Assembly: GCA_005406025.1 (NCBI GenBank)
Contig: BGZK01000014.1
Span: 868,001-932,000 of the forward strand
Length of the DNA stretch: 64,000 nt
Direction: 5' to 3'
Source: Eumeta japonica
Lineage: Eukaryota > Arthropoda > Insecta > Lepidoptera > Psychidae
Under the pieces are notes generated by a model. The model was not told the origin of the DNA and did no database searches. It worked only from the letters and a program-made list of their open reading frames with translations. A program made the translations under genes and the position numbers. Positions 57,001 to 62,733 of the stretch are shown here, in pieces. The first letter of the stretch is position 1. Each line of letters starts with the position of its first letter.

Positions 57001-60000
57001 ACAAAACAACTACTGATTATTCTTTGTACATAATATATAAGTGTACATATTTTCCCTCTTTATGCTATCTTCGCCGATGATAATGCATTTCCACACGCCT
57101 GACACGACTTTGAGATTGACAGGTCAGTCGACTGATTAGCTCACAAATTTTCTCTCTTTACTAACTAAACTATACTTTTAAGTATACTTTGATATCACTA
57201 TATTTAAAATTGCAATCACACTTTACGTCTGTTCATAAACTGGCACAGCGATGGGTAGTAACCTCTCTATGCTTATAACGCAGATCTCGCATAGATGTTG
57301 GCGCAGTTAGAAATAGCTGAAATCAAAACGTCTCCAGGAATCTTGGCCGAGGCCCAAAAGGAAGCGGGGATGATGAGGCGTGAGAGCGCACCATCAAAAC
57401 CGATGCAGCGGTATACCTCATGCGGTAACGTCACATATGTCACGTCAATGAGGCTTGACTTCATTCTGGCCTTGCCGGAAAAAGTCAACCAAAATTTAAG
57501 TGCTATATTACTAAAGTAAATACACTTTTTCATAGGAAAAAACCTTAAAATATTTTGGTGTAAATCAGTGATGTATAAATACTCGATTCCTTAAAAATAT
57601 AAAAAAATGATATTGCTATAGGTGTGTAATACTTTATAAGGTATCTTACACATTCATCTAATAATTTCATCTTATGGATATTTTTTTCAACGTATTAATC
57701 GCATGGGATTCGAATTCGATGGGGTCAGATGGAGGAAGATCTGACGGAACTACTGCCGAGATCGTCGAGATCGAGATGCGTTCTAGGGTCCTCGAAACGA
57801 CATCATATTCGATAATGGAAACATACTTTTCTCATAATAGCGTCGAAGTCGCGCGAAAAAGTTAGTTTTTGATAATTTGAACAGTACCAGACATAAAAAA
57901 ATAGAAGTATTTGTATATACATACGTCTAATTAAACTTTATAATCCAATTTAATATCACATAGCATATTAATAGATATAGAAAATAATTGCGTCTGCGTA
58001 TTAGTGTAACTGTTATAAATTAGAAATAGATATATAAATATATTACAATAAGTAAAACTGATATATTAAAGTTTTATGTTTAATGTTATTTCATTATAAA
58101 TAAAATAATTATCAATAAACAAGTAATATAACTATGTTTTGTGAGAAACTAATAATTAGTAATGCTGATAAAATTAATTAAATTTAATTGAATTTTGCAA
58201 GCCAAAATTAAGTGCGATAACAAAAACAAAAGCGGATATAAAATTATAAAATAAATCGATAAGATTGAAACTAGATGTGTTACTTAGGTACAACAAAAAA
58301 CAGTAAAATATGCTGGTAACACCATTGCGGTCGATCATCAACTTTTCCTTACAAAAGTCGGTAACAATTTTCCGGACGAACAGACATCGCCATGCTTTTA
58401 TATAACTAGCTGACTGTGCGCGATATCGAATTTACGGATAAAATTGTACCCACGCTCACATATTTATGTGTCTGCGACGTAGCAGAACCGTAATATGAAT
58501 CATTAGACATGTCTCTTAGGTGAGACTAATATTTGTTTGTTTGTTTGTGGTATCCAAACCGGCAAAAGTGCGCATTGGTGCAATCGAGAGAACGTTTTGA
58601 CTCTGAATAGTGTTTCTGCACCGTGCGGTGTTCCATACAAGTGCATCGACAACGATGCAAACGTCAGTCGGGCAGGTTTTGGGGCGGTCACATCGCCGTT
58701 TAGTGAGACCAGACTGTTTGTCGCTCGCTGTTGCCTGGATACGCTTGGACGGGCGTATTACACTGAATCGGGCGACTTGTTGGTAACACGTTGTAGATTA
58801 CGATTGTCCGCTTCGGCCGCTGATTATACGCGGAGACGTGTGTTTTACGTGTACGTATTTTAGTTGACAAACTTGACAGGTCACAATTCATTAATTGCGA
58901 TTAATTCGTAAAAAATAGGCAGCGCTGGTATTGGTTTGAGGCACTAATTTAATGTATTATGTACTACTGATGGATCGACGCCGCATTGGAAGGTCGGTAC
59001 ATGTATTGTCGTGCCCGACGGGTCTGCTCGCGCTTACTTATCTGACATTTCTGAAACATTCCTGATACTATTGCAATTATCTTGGATCCTTATTACAAAT
59101 ACTGCAAAAAAATAGGATTAAGTAGTTTAAATACTTATGTTACGATTTTAACACTTCGTAAAAGAATCATTTATTTGGACGCCAAAATAATAATTATACA
59201 CATAAATAAACATTTTATTATTATGAACGAACTGGGAATTGACGGTATAATGTTGTTTTTTTTTCTTTCACAACTGTTTTACATTTAAAAATAAAGTTAA
59301 AAGAAATATATTTTTCCATCAGCTAAAATTAGATTGGTAACATCATAAAGCTTTGCTCTGCGTATTTCAAGTTTCCCATGGGAATAATAACAACTTTCCA
59401 TGGAAAAAAAATGTTATTTTTCAACAATGAATACTGCATATACTGCATAGATGCATAATCTACATACGCACATCATATGCACATATTACTTGCACTCACG
59501 TCAATAGTATCACATAGTGCCATCTGTTGTTAAGAACGTAACGTTAATCCTACTGGTATCTCGACACTGCATTACGTAGTATAGCAATAATGCAGTTACC
59601 TAAAAATTCCACAAGATGCCAGTGCAAAACAACGTTTCAAAATGTGTGAATGTAACTTTTATACAGATTTAAAGTGAATTATTTTGTTTAATAAAAAAAA
59701 AATCAGTCTATACCCATCCAGAATCGCGAACACAGCTAATTATTTATAAACTAAATATTATTGAAACATTTTATTAATAGCTTATTTAAATACAATGTAT
59801 AGAGAGACTACTAGACAGAAAAAAATAAGAAATTCATATAGGTCGGAACGGAACCGGCGGCATAGCAGGATATTAATGAAATAACGATAATAAACATTAT
59901 TAAAAGATTTTTTTTATATAACAAATTCAAATAGGGGCCACTTTGAATTTAAATACGTCTGATTTAGTGACAATTACAAAATTCATAAATTGTATTGAAC

Positions 60001-60328
60001 GTTACTGCCGTCTAAAAAAGATTTCGGTTACTCACTAAAATAATTTTTCAATCGCTCTTTACCAGTGATAACAACCATATAAATAAACTTAGAAATCACA
60101 ACATTTTTAGAGTTCAATTATTCATCGAAATCGAGAAAGTCATTTCCGAGAATCGAATGTATAAGTTTAAGTAAGTATACAAGAATTTAAAGTAATAGGA
60201 TACTAATTATAAATAGCAATAATGGCGCACTCACCACCGCTCGAACAACGACTTGGGCTCGGCCCACGCCTCGCGGATCGTGTTCAGCACCTCCTGGATG
60301 GCCGGCGACGCGCAGGGCTCCTTCCTGC
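10559..60328 (-). CDS. Unidentified long gene, at least 8 exons, 5' end outside the known part
   Basis: Exons in transcript order (minus strand): 60328-60235, 28044-27838, 26991-23579, 22980-22375, 17243-17070, 12817-12714, 10855-10761, 10682-10559. Together they code for about 1,600 residues. Junction phases agree from the first listed exon through 12817-12714, and each join gives a sensible codon (for example the join at 27838/26991 gives SVPEIIMRKYRLAQQRS). The first listed exon starts mid-codon, so at least one coding exon lies further upstream. The protein is rich in Ser, Glu, Lys and Asn, apparently disordered, with one strongly basic helical stretch (encoded about 24945-24690) and a short ordered-looking segment GWSVTVAGNCHTALPADVEM. 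No catalytic motif, signal peptide or membrane segment is seen. I do not recognise the family; a cytosolic scaffold or cytoskeleton-linked protein is possible but unproven. Introns hold most of the window's transposons. Confidence 0.75.
10761..10855 (-). CDS. Penultimate exon of the long gene, frame uncertain
   Basis: A good branch-point-like TACTAAC lies shortly upstream, then acceptor ACTCGAG; the donor is GTGAGC (GCTCAC on plus, 10755-10760). Length 95. Following phase from the exon at 12817 the reading is AIRWLKFRRRWFQTRR..., rich in Arg/Trp/Cys. Another frame reads DTVVKVQKAVVSDAAHVLPA, which looks far more like protein but needs one base from the preceding exon, as when the exon at 12817-12714 is skipped. 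Which frame is used cannot be settled from sequence alone. Confidence 0.6.
10945..11940 (+). mobile_element. Decayed mariner element (family A)
   Basis: A degenerate mariner transposase in plus orientation. Recognisable pieces include KVDAILEKVEQDRHVSSY (inside the 11243-11446 frame) and, in other frames, remnants of the second catalytic region ending in sequence like VWFFTM followed by ITPDI. The right end carries the family terminal motif CCCCGACCTTA before TATA at about 11935. The left part (10945-11090) matches, inverted, the 5' ends at 41.3 and 41.9 kb, but its terminal bases are gone. Several stops and frameshifts make it dead. A small palindrome, ATATTGATTTTCATAATCAA, sits near 11040. 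Confidence 0.8.
11941..13160 (-). other. Intron sequence around the exon at 12714-12817
   Basis: Apart from the exon, a GC-rich patch at about 12375-12520 (rich in CG dinucleotides) stands out but yields no convincing exon on either strand. The rest is AT-rich with nothing recognised. Confidence 0.5.
12714..12817 (-). CDS. Short Ser/Lys-rich exon of the long gene
   Basis: Excellent splice signals: acceptor TATATCTGCAG and donor AAAG/GTAAGT (ACTTAC on the plus strand at 12708-12713). It has a 2-nt lead plus 34 codons and ends on a codon boundary; only one of the three frames gives a clean, phase-matched reading (SSILASKSSKKSNDALPDLE). The length is not a multiple of three, so skipping it would change the downstream frame. 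Confidence 0.82.
14127..15419 (-). mobile_element. Younger mariner element inserted in the old one, complete ends
   Basis: Terminal inverted repeats are perfect over 27 bp (each starts CGAGGGGCGGCTGATAAGTC) at 14127-14153 and 15393-15419, with TA duplications at 14125-14126 and 15420-15421. The single transposase gene lies on the minus strand. Ends and coding region are well preserved, in contrast to the host element, so this is the later event. Confidence 0.95.
14193..15262 (-). pseudogene. mariner transposase with one frameshift
   Basis: DD34D transposase of the Tc1/mariner superfamily, in the younger element. The N-terminal half (15262-14969, 97 codons from ATG) holds the helix-turn-helix DNA-binding region, including YFVKKGKTSKEIFEDMV and DDPRPGRPVTVVTEENVRKI. 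A one-base indel near 14985 ends this frame. The C-terminal half runs to 14193, beginning in frame with LWQIAEELQVSKDRVAEI. The catalytic triad is intact: VDETW, LQDNAS and YSPDLAPSDYFLF, with exactly 34 residues between the second and third Asp. Combined length is about 350 residues, as usual for mariner. Apart from the shift I see no other break, so it died recently or the shift is an assembly error. Confidence 0.93.
15735..15800. repeat. Common interspersed-repeat fragment
   Basis: The pattern 'tttgtacgtttggatgtttgtta...gacggctgagcagaatta' resembles a repeat class I associate with lepidopteran genomes (a GTTTG-rich start followed by 'acggctgaacggattt'-like text). The match is from memory of the pattern, so family assignment is open. 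Confidence 0.4.
15801..17069 (-). other. Intron of the long gene, no recognised content
   Basis: AT-rich sequence between the nested mariners and the exon at 17070-17243. The stretch 16975-17069 is GC-rich and could be an extension of that exon through the alternative donor at 17035. Nothing else is recognised. Confidence 0.5.
17070..17243 (-). CDS. GC-rich exon of the long gene with a small ordered segment
   Basis: Acceptor CGCCCAG before 17243. In phase with the previous exon it reads GWSVTVAGNCHTALPADVEM, then RLRFPKG, then QSDSGFGDD and an Arg-rich end. Two donors are possible: GTGACA at 17069 leaves a 1-nt tail that fits the next exon exactly, while GTAAGA at 17035 (better consensus) would leave two bases and break phase with the exon at 12817. 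I chose the first by phase. The exon and about 70 bases beyond it form a GC-rich, CpG-rich patch. Confidence 0.7.
17244..18530 (-). other. Intron of the long gene, no recognised content
   Basis: Mostly AT-rich intron sequence. A short open frame around 18040-18294 shows no family features. Nothing supported. Confidence 0.5.
18540..18745 (-). mobile_element. mariner family A fragment (middle of transposase)
   Basis: The minus-strand reading contains ELLPPGKIISSDLSCQQL, MRLKQEVEKKRSE and CVIFHHD, the segment around the second catalytic Asp of family A mariners. It is cut on both sides; beyond 18745 the sequence becomes a GC-rich piece (GGGGCCCCGCGCG near 18780) of unknown origin. Confidence 0.75.
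18904..19135 (+). mobile_element. Truncated second copy of mariner family B (5' end)
   Basis: It starts CGTGGGGCGCATTATAAG after TA (18902-18903) and follows the left end of the element at 13161 for about 230 bases, including the shared 'gaactcttt...gtagaatacaatttgtttcat' stretch. After about 19135 the similarity stops, so it is a 5'-end fragment. The sequence to 19640 does not match the transposase. Confidence 0.75.
19840..19900 (-). mobile_element. Possible small transposase remnant with a DETW motif
   Basis: The minus strand at about 19905-19845 reads ISDETWLCTYYMKRGRLSVL before a stop, resembling the first catalytic Asp region of a mariner-type transposase. Neighbouring sequence gives no longer match, so this is a weak call. 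Confidence 0.4.
20240..20860 (-). mobile_element. mariner family A fragment with internal inverted duplication
   Basis: On the minus strand this matches the 5' half of family A, from the start region (20860) to past the first catalytic Asp (about 20330, where the plus strand reads 'ttcatcacaagtggtc'). The stretch around 20700-20780 matches closely the 5' pieces at 41.2 and 41.7 kb. Within it, a segment near 20510-20530 is repeated inverted at 20545-20565 (separate entry). Non-functional. Confidence 0.75.
20510..20565. repeat. Inverted duplication inside a mariner fragment
   Basis: Arms 20510-20530 and 20545-20565 are reverse complements over 21 bases with one mismatch (GGTCAATCCCCAGCT plus CTTCAG vs TTTCAG) around a 14-base centre. 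The left arm is ordinary mariner coding sequence (helix-turn-helix region); the right arm is an extra inverted copy of it. Confidence 0.85.
20861..22374 (-). other. Intron of the long gene, no recognised content
   Basis: AT-rich intron. No exon, RNA gene or named repeat could be supported; open frames are short and featureless. Confidence 0.5.
22375..22980 (-). CDS. Lys/Glu-rich exon of the long gene
   Basis: Acceptor TATTTGAAG before 22980, donor GTAACC after 22375 (minus). It has a 2-nt lead, 201 codons and a 1-nt tail, in phase with both neighbours. The reading is highly charged (DERKEKERKKKSERTKSE), followed by an acidic Ser patch VSSTDSDDSGKSLL and a basic stretch GGRQKRQVRKKP. This looks like a disordered linker with possible nuclear-localisation-like basic clusters; no domain recognised. 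Long open frames on the opposite strand here are shadows. Confidence 0.88.
22981..23578 (-). other. Intron after the giant exon, with a possible early poly(A) signal
   Basis: If the donor at 23578 is skipped the frame ends at 23547 (TAG). The first AATAAA on the minus strand after that is at 23034-23029, inside this intron. A transcript ending here would encode a protein without the last five exons. Confidence 0.4.
23579..26991 (-). CDS. Giant 3.4-kb internal exon of the long gene
   Basis: An uninterrupted frame of 1,137 codons from acceptor TTTTTTAG (minus) to donor G/GTATCC at 23578. It begins YRLAQQRSDSEETG. Near the start a Cys cluster reads CNPCANCCYCSGD; the middle is an Asn/Ser/Glu-rich disordered tail; the region encoded at about 24945-24690 is a long charged helix (IKQRLYRRHRKRELRMECAR, then alternating Lys/Glu), probably a coiled coil or single helix; then come Ser/Pro/Arg-rich segments (PTHGRRSPIFSFET) and KAGWLGFYRPNKQILDEE. 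If the donor is not used the frame ends eight codons later at a stop (23549-23547), giving a short isoform. No enzymatic domain was seen. This exon alone makes the gene certain to be protein-coding. Confidence 0.92.
26992..27837 (-). other. Intron of the long gene
   Basis: Short AT-rich intron between the exons at 28044-27838 and 26991. It ends in CTTATTTATTTTTTAG (minus strand), a good polypyrimidine acceptor. Nothing else recognised. Confidence 0.7.
27838..28044 (-). CDS. Second visible exon of the long gene
   Basis: Bounded by acceptor GTCCCATAG and donor GTAAGT (ACTTAC on the plus strand at 27832-27837). It has a 1-nt lead, 68 codons and a 2-nt tail. The reading includes ERDSEKMDRSALSKRAQLAE and ends GMLRRRYSVPEIIMR, joined to K across the splice. 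The basic RRRYSVPE motif resembles a kinase or 14-3-3 type site, which is inference. GC content is much higher than in the flanking introns. Confidence 0.85.
28457..28506. repeat. Imperfect hairpin, about 22-bp arms, short loop
   Basis: The left arm (28457-28481, TTCCCCATAGGGAGTA then GTAAGCTG) and right arm (28485-28506) are reverse complements except for an extra GTA and one missing C in the left arm; the loop is about three bases. Confidence 0.8.
29100..29131. repeat. Perfect 32-bp palindrome with no spacer
   Basis: TTGAAATAAACTATAT at 29100-29115 is followed directly by its exact reverse complement to 29131. The centre is an alternating AT run. No target duplication around it. Confidence 0.85.
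30056..30096. repeat. (AT)n microsatellite
   Basis: About 17 TA dinucleotides in a row starting near 30060, with one interruption (ATGTATAT) near 30087. Confidence 0.9.
30097..30200. repeat. Interspersed-repeat fragment after the microsatellite
   Basis: The text 'actgacagactgactgattgactcatc' then 'ctccgaaactataggtccaattgatttagaatttggcat' has the layout of a repeat I associate with lepidopteran genomes (GACT-rich stretch, 'gaaactat', then 'atttggcat'). Superfamily not assigned. Confidence 0.45.
31735..32340 (+). mobile_element. CR1/jockey-type LINE, 3' remnant with GAATTT tail
   Basis: A short reverse-transcriptase piece reads DLPKAFDCVHHETLIGKLRY (31743-31800, plus strand), the conserved catalytic-domain start of non-LTR retrotransposons. 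After a gap, 32000-32105 reads LPLYKFKSVIKQSLSKKGYY followed by TISEYLEDKNQWA and a stop, the usual C-terminus of such elements. The 3' end is AATAAAGATATTTTG followed by three GAATTT units (about 32319-32336). Most of the element is deleted. Confidence 0.8.
32341..33260. other. Intron sequence between two LINE remnants
   Basis: AT-rich with moderately GC-rich patches at 32540-32830. No coding or repeat assignment is supported. Confidence 0.45.
33270..33490 (+). mobile_element. RTE-type LINE, 3' end fragment
   Basis: In plus orientation the GC-rich block reads DNRWRRQVIEWRPRTRRRSA, then WRPPTR with an in-frame stop, then GNLERRHICSSGCPTVK, matching the C-terminal signature of insect RTE-like elements (NRW..RVLEWRPR, RRSVGRPP, then Y-QQW). 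The final CAGCAGTGGATGTCCAACGG is the familiar 3' coding end, followed by A-rich tail sequence. It is 5' truncated, as usual for LINEs. Confidence 0.75.
33491..34864. other. Intron sequence before the copia element
   Basis: AT-rich; nothing recognised on either strand. Confidence 0.45.
34870..35067 (+). repeat. copia 5' LTR (198 bp)
   Basis: Starts TGTTGAAATTATAAG and ends CATAAATAAAATA. It contains TATATATAAATAAAATATAT, which holds both a TATA-like box and AATAAA-like signals. It differs from the 3' LTR by a single T in a T run (five versus six, after TTCACA). It does not end in the canonical CA. Confidence 0.95.
35068..35083 (+). promoter_or_regulatory. Primer-binding site for an initiator-tRNA fragment
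   Basis: GGTTATGGGCCCAGG directly follows the left LTR. This matches the copia-type primer site, which in Drosophila copia pairs with an internal part of the initiator methionine tRNA (a half-tRNA primer) rather than its 3' end. Confidence 0.8.
35181..39054 (+). pseudogene. copia gag-pol polyprotein, broken by frameshifts and stops
   Basis: Begins MDPARSMNLERFDGNNFRQW at 35181. Gag is interrupted (stop at 35352-35354, then further frame changes to about 35700). Piece 35702-36127 has the zinc knuckle CYNCGKRGHFSKECRF and the protease motif WIMDSGASAHM. Piece 36081-36857 has the pre-integrase HERLGH motif, integrase SDVCGPM and LHTDNGREY. Piece 36925-38040 has the integrase C-terminal part (LPLDLWAEAVNCAVYILN) and the first half of reverse transcriptase (ARLCARGFTQ, QFDVKTAFLNG). 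Piece 38047-39054 has YVDDALIIS and RNase H (DSDFASDVDTRKSTTGY, LSTTEAEF). Breaks lie near 35350, 35430, 35625, 36100, 36850, 36915 and 38040. It cannot make a full product as it stands. Confidence 0.93.
39099..39297 (+). repeat. copia 3' LTR (199 bp)
   Basis: Same sequence as the left LTR apart from one extra T; it follows the purine tract and is followed by the ATTAT target duplicate. Confidence 0.95.
39400..39725 (-). mobile_element. tRNA-derived SINE, minus orientation
   Basis: Read on the minus strand from 39725: a polymerase III A-box-like GTGGCTCTAGTGATTATAAG, a B-box-like GTTCAAATCC about 45 bases later (plus-strand GGATTTGAAC near 39660), a body, and a tail 'gaaataaaaagattgggaaagggttat'. 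The tail section is shared with sequences at 46.1 and 46.9 kb, so the three form one family. Confidence 0.7.
39726..41040. other. Intron sequence with a loose direct-repeat patch
   Basis: AT-rich. At 40500-40690 the motif 'gagctcctcgag / gagctttgagga / agctctaggagct' recurs three times at roughly 50-130 base spacing in a diverged form. No gene recognised. Confidence 0.45.
41080..41482 (-). mobile_element. mariner family A, 5' end fragment
   Basis: On the minus strand it begins at the family terminal repeat (plus strand reads ...TTTTTTCCCGACCTAATATA, ending near 41482) and continues through the untranslated leader into N-terminal coding sequence ending with NIKDEPCSGRPIAGKVDAIL, after which the sequence diverges. 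It shares the leader motif 'atggtaccaaaactagcgagatacaaa' with the next fragment. Confidence 0.75.
41640..41995 (-). mobile_element. mariner family A, second 5' end fragment
   Basis: It matches the preceding fragment in the same orientation over leader sequence and the first coding part ('cactcttaccgacaccgcattaggttcataaacgtcaca'). Its outer terminal repeat is replaced by AT-rich sequence. Two 5' ends side by side in the same direction imply separate insertions or a duplication. Confidence 0.7.
41996..45980. other. Intron sequence, mostly unrecognised
   Basis: AT-rich intron of the long gene. Around 42545-42575 the text 'cttagggttccgtgctt' matches the 3' motif of a repeat I regard as common in Lepidoptera (compare 53375-53395). 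A GC-richer patch at 45460-45620 is unassigned. No gene is supported. Confidence 0.45.
45985..46160 (-). mobile_element. SINE-family fragment, minus orientation
   Basis: The minus-strand tail 'tatgaaacaaaaagattatggaaggttgtggc' and the preceding 'gattccggacccgctttagtccgg' align with the body and tail of the copy at 39.4 kb. The tRNA-like head is missing. The GC-rich 46060-46150 segment is the SINE body. Confidence 0.6.
46695..46930 (+). mobile_element. tRNA-derived SINE, plus orientation
   Basis: The A-box-like GTGGTTAAGAGCGTC (about 46725-46740) and B-box GGATTCGATCC (46762-46772) have polymerase III promoter spacing. The body includes 'aagttaagcc' twice and a GC-rich segment, and ends GATCCGAAATAGAAAGATTG, the tail shared with the other two copies. 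The head is too poorly paired to be a functional tRNA gene. Confidence 0.7.
47405..47515 (+). repeat. Interspersed-repeat fragment of a type common in Lepidoptera
   Basis: The text 'tagagtttgtttgtatatttgaacgcggctaccgatt' followed by 'tttttccgtgtcagatagtccgtttattgaggaaggttataggct' has the pattern of a widespread arthropod/lepidopteran repeat ('gtttgtttgaacgcg...ttcagtgttagatagcccatttatcgaggaaggctataggct'). Recognised from memory; the superfamily is not certain. Confidence 0.55.
47690..48005. other. CpG-rich island inside the 32-kb intron
   Basis: A sharply GC-rich block (for example CCGCCGCGGCCGGCCGGAGC at 47756 and CGGGCGGCCGACGCCC near 47945). A 71-codon minus-strand frame covers 47895-47680 but has no family features. 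It could be an internal promoter with a first exon of the minus-strand gene, since a start codon at 47895-47893 lies in it, or a GC-rich repeat. No splice-consistent link to the exon at 28044 could be shown. Confidence 0.35.
48006..50400. other. Intron sequence, no recognised content
   Basis: AT-rich with modest GC-rich islands at 48490-48620 and 49290-49450. No exon or repeat could be supported. Confidence 0.45.
50401..51115. repeat. 50-bp satellite array, 14 units plus a partial
   Basis: Units of exactly 50 bp start at 50401 and every 50 bases to 51051, each beginning AGGAATC and ending CTAGACATTT, most with a central GATATC. Two types alternate for much of the array: one with ACTTATTCGGGATTCAG and ending TCTA, the other with ACCTATTCGGGATTTAG and ending TGTA. 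Units 2-5 (50451-50650) and 7-10 (50701-50900) are identical, so a 250-bp block was duplicated. The outermost units (50401, 51051) are degenerate. Confidence 0.97.
51266..51376. repeat. Two-copy tandem duplication of about 55 bp
   Basis: 'aaactgttagaccatagacagctgtagacagaccactaataattc' is followed directly by a copy with four or five substitutions. It lies about 150 bases after the 50-bp array but is unrelated in sequence. Confidence 0.85.
51377..53325. other. Intron sequence, no recognised content
   Basis: AT-rich. A 128-codon open frame at 51731-52117 is Asn/Phe/Ile-rich, as expected by chance in such DNA, and is not treated as a gene. Confidence 0.45.
53328..53400 (+). repeat. Short interspersed repeat with terminal hairpin
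   Basis: 'gacatacagacggacatgacgaaattataagggttccg' followed by 'ggttcggaaccctaaaaac' matches a pattern I know from many lepidopteran genomes (GACGGACAGAC..., GGGTTCCGT, CGGAACCCTAAAAA). AGGGTTCCG and CGGAACCCT form a hairpin around about 17 bases. Confidence 0.6.
53401..60234. other. Proximal part of the 32-kb intron, largely unrecognised
   Basis: Long AT-rich stretch. Three denser patches stand out: 55420-55690; 57290-57520, open on both strands for 70-90 codons; and 58530-58880, GC-rich with a 108-codon plus-strand frame. None shows a domain or clean splice-flanked exon in phase with the gene. A near-palindrome TTTCCCATGGGAA lies near 59376. Confidence 0.4.
60235..60328 (-). CDS. First visible exon of the long gene
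   Basis: A GC-rich island in AT-rich surroundings with acceptor ACTCCAG before 60328 and strong donor GTGAGT after 60235 (minus strand). It has a 2-nt lead, 30 codons and a 2-nt tail, reading RKEPCASPAIQEVL then NTIREAWAEPKSLFER, a helical-looking segment. Phase fits the next exon at 28044. An alternative acceptor four bases further in is possible. It must be internal, because it has no in-frame ATG at its start. Confidence 0.75.
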
Positions 60329-60839
60329 CTGGAGTGATACGCATTGAAATGATATTTCCATTGTATAATGTATGAACTATTACGTTTTTAATATGAAAAA
60401 ACGTTTGCAGTGTGTAGGATTAAACAACGCCATCTATCACGAAACATGAAAAACATCCTCCGAAAATAGCGTAGGTGCCTATACACCTGGAGGAATTTTG
60501 TTGTATTTTGTATTTTTTATCAATTATGTGGGACATCAAAATATAAAAACAATTTTAAAAACGGTCTGTCGCAGTACTGTTTTCTAATTTAGCAATGATT
60601 ATAGAATTTTGTATACAATTTATAACTTTCTTAGTTGGTTTATCAAAATATTTACTTCAAAATGTATTTATTTTATATATTTTAGACATAAAATTGAATT
60701 CATGTTTGGTATATATGTTCATATAATAAATCATAGTATATAAAATTTATAAGTACTTCAAATTAACAACTATAGAGAGAGAAATTTATGTGACATATTC
60801 TAAGTAATCCGAATTTATAGAATAATAGGTAATGTAAAA

Positions 60840-61020
60840 ATAATTTGAAACTAGTAGTATGAAGTAGCAGTTTCCGCTGTTGTATTTCCGCCAGTGAGTG
60901 AGAGTTCCGGTGGCCCAATCCCTCCTCTTCTCCATTAGATACCCTATTCCCTTCAGAGGCCAGCAACGCACCGGTGATACCTCTGGGATTGCAAATGTCA
61001 CAGGCGGCGGCGACCATTTA
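60840..61020 (-). repeat. Probable interspersed repeat, coding-like
   Basis: The minus strand from about 61017 reads ATGGTCGCCGCCGCCTGTGA, then 'catttgcaatcccagaggtatcaccggtgcgttgctggcc', wording I recall from repeated sequences in moth genomes. Two frames are open at once (one gives GYLMEKRRDWATGTLTHWRK), which argues for a repeat rather than an exon. It lies upstream of the first visible exon of the long gene. Confidence 0.45.
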
Positions 61021-61571
61021 CTCTCTTAAAGCTCGCCCGCTCGTTCACACCTAGAATATGCTATTAAAAAATGAGACTTCAATTAAAAAAAAAAATTGAT
61101 TACGAAACTTTCGCGCCGCTGTCACACGTGATAAAGTTGTTTTCGCATTCGATCGATTTCCTCACGAATAACAATCAACCATTCACGCGAGCACATTAAT
61201 ATTCAAGCACCCATACAATTTAACTATCGGACGAACCGAATAATTATCAAGAAGAAAACGACGCGTGGGTTTGACAACATCCCGCGTCGCCTCTGCGCCT
61301 TTCACTCGGTCCAAAAGTGTTTGTCTTTGAAATTATTTGGGCCATCGTCTAATTACCATGCGTTGTGTATCATCGGACCGGCTCGCGATGTGCCTGTCGG
61401 CGAGGACGTCCATCATCGCGGAGGCTTCAACGGGAAATCCCGTCGACGCGCGGGAACGCGCCGGCCAAGTTCGAGAAAAACGGAAGGTCGTAGGTGCACT
61501 AAGCCTATTTCAGACGTTATCGTACTATCTTGCACTACGTTTTCTATTTACGTTACCGTTTCTAAGTAAAT

Positions 61572-61627
61572 GCACCTCGCAAGGTTATATTGCAGACGGA
61601 GGTCTGCAATATAACCTTGCGAGGTGC
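61572..61627. repeat. Perfect 26-bp inverted repeat, 4-base spacer
   Basis: Arms 61572-61597 (starting GCACCTCGCAAGGTTATATT) and 61602-61627 are exact reverse complements around GGAG. This would form a very stable hairpin. There is no target duplication and no copy elsewhere in the window. Confidence 0.92.
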
Positions 61628-62689
61628 AAGGAAACTTGACAAGTAGTAAGATGTCAATTCTCCTTGTGATTTTTGCAGAGAGAACTTGATGGATTTCTTT
61701 TAATGGACTTGTATTGTTAAGTCGATATGAAATTAAAGGTTACTAATTTCAAACCTAATTCATATATCTCTGGAAGTTTAATGAATGCCAATTCTATGTC
61801 TCCTATGGTCTGTCAACATATTAAACATTCAATTGAAATCGTGATAATAAAGACTTCTTTTTCTGACGTGTGTTAAAAAAATTATGTTTTATAGTAAACA
61901 TGCTGTATCATTGTGTATTTTATCTGTCACATTACATGTACTGCAATTGCACCATAAAACTGTTTCTCAGAAAGTATTCCAATACAACCTGCAAAATACG
62001 GAACGCCCATAAGGTCTCATCGACGTATGCATTCTGTGTGCCTCAACTATTGAATAATGAAAAGTGTTCCATTAATATGAAATTGTACGCCTGTGAATTC
62101 TGGACATCTTTTTTTGGATAGCTTTCGAAAGTCTAGTTCAAATCTAATCGACAGTCTTGTCTGAGTCCGTCCTTCCCCGAAATTAGTACGAAAATATTGA
62201 TTTAATAAGTAATTATAAAAAAAATATAGGCAAGGACTCTACAACATGATATACATATAGCGATGTTTATATAAAATAATGTAATATACATATCCGGTTC
62301 TGAATTAATTTCTTCGAATGTCTAGGGATGGTGATGTAAATAGAGGCAATAGGGAAAAACGTCTTTTGTTCTATAAAATATTATATTGACGTACTTATTA
62401 TATAAGTAAAAATTATTCAAACAGAAACGACATTGCTCATGCTGCCCGATGTCTTTTACGTCATCACATACCGCACACGAAAACATCATGGTCAATCGTC
62501 CGTCATATTTGTGAATAAAATCGCTTAATATTTAACTTTACGTTACTGGTGAGCACTAGTGTCAATATTGTGATCTATTAGGTCAGAAGCGAGTTCTATC
62601 AAAGGCGACCTCTCTTACTCGCATTCATAAACATGCTGATATGGTTATGCCTCAATCGATGCTGTACATAAAATTTAATTTATTTTTAT

Positions 62690-62733
62690 GTGGCATATCC
62701 GGCGTGACTCAATAGTCACGCCGGATATGCCAC
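62690..62733. repeat. Perfect 20-bp inverted repeat, 4-base spacer
   Basis: Arms 62690-62709 (GTGGCATATCCGGCGTGACT) and 62714-62733 are exact reverse complements around CAAT. Confidence 0.92.
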
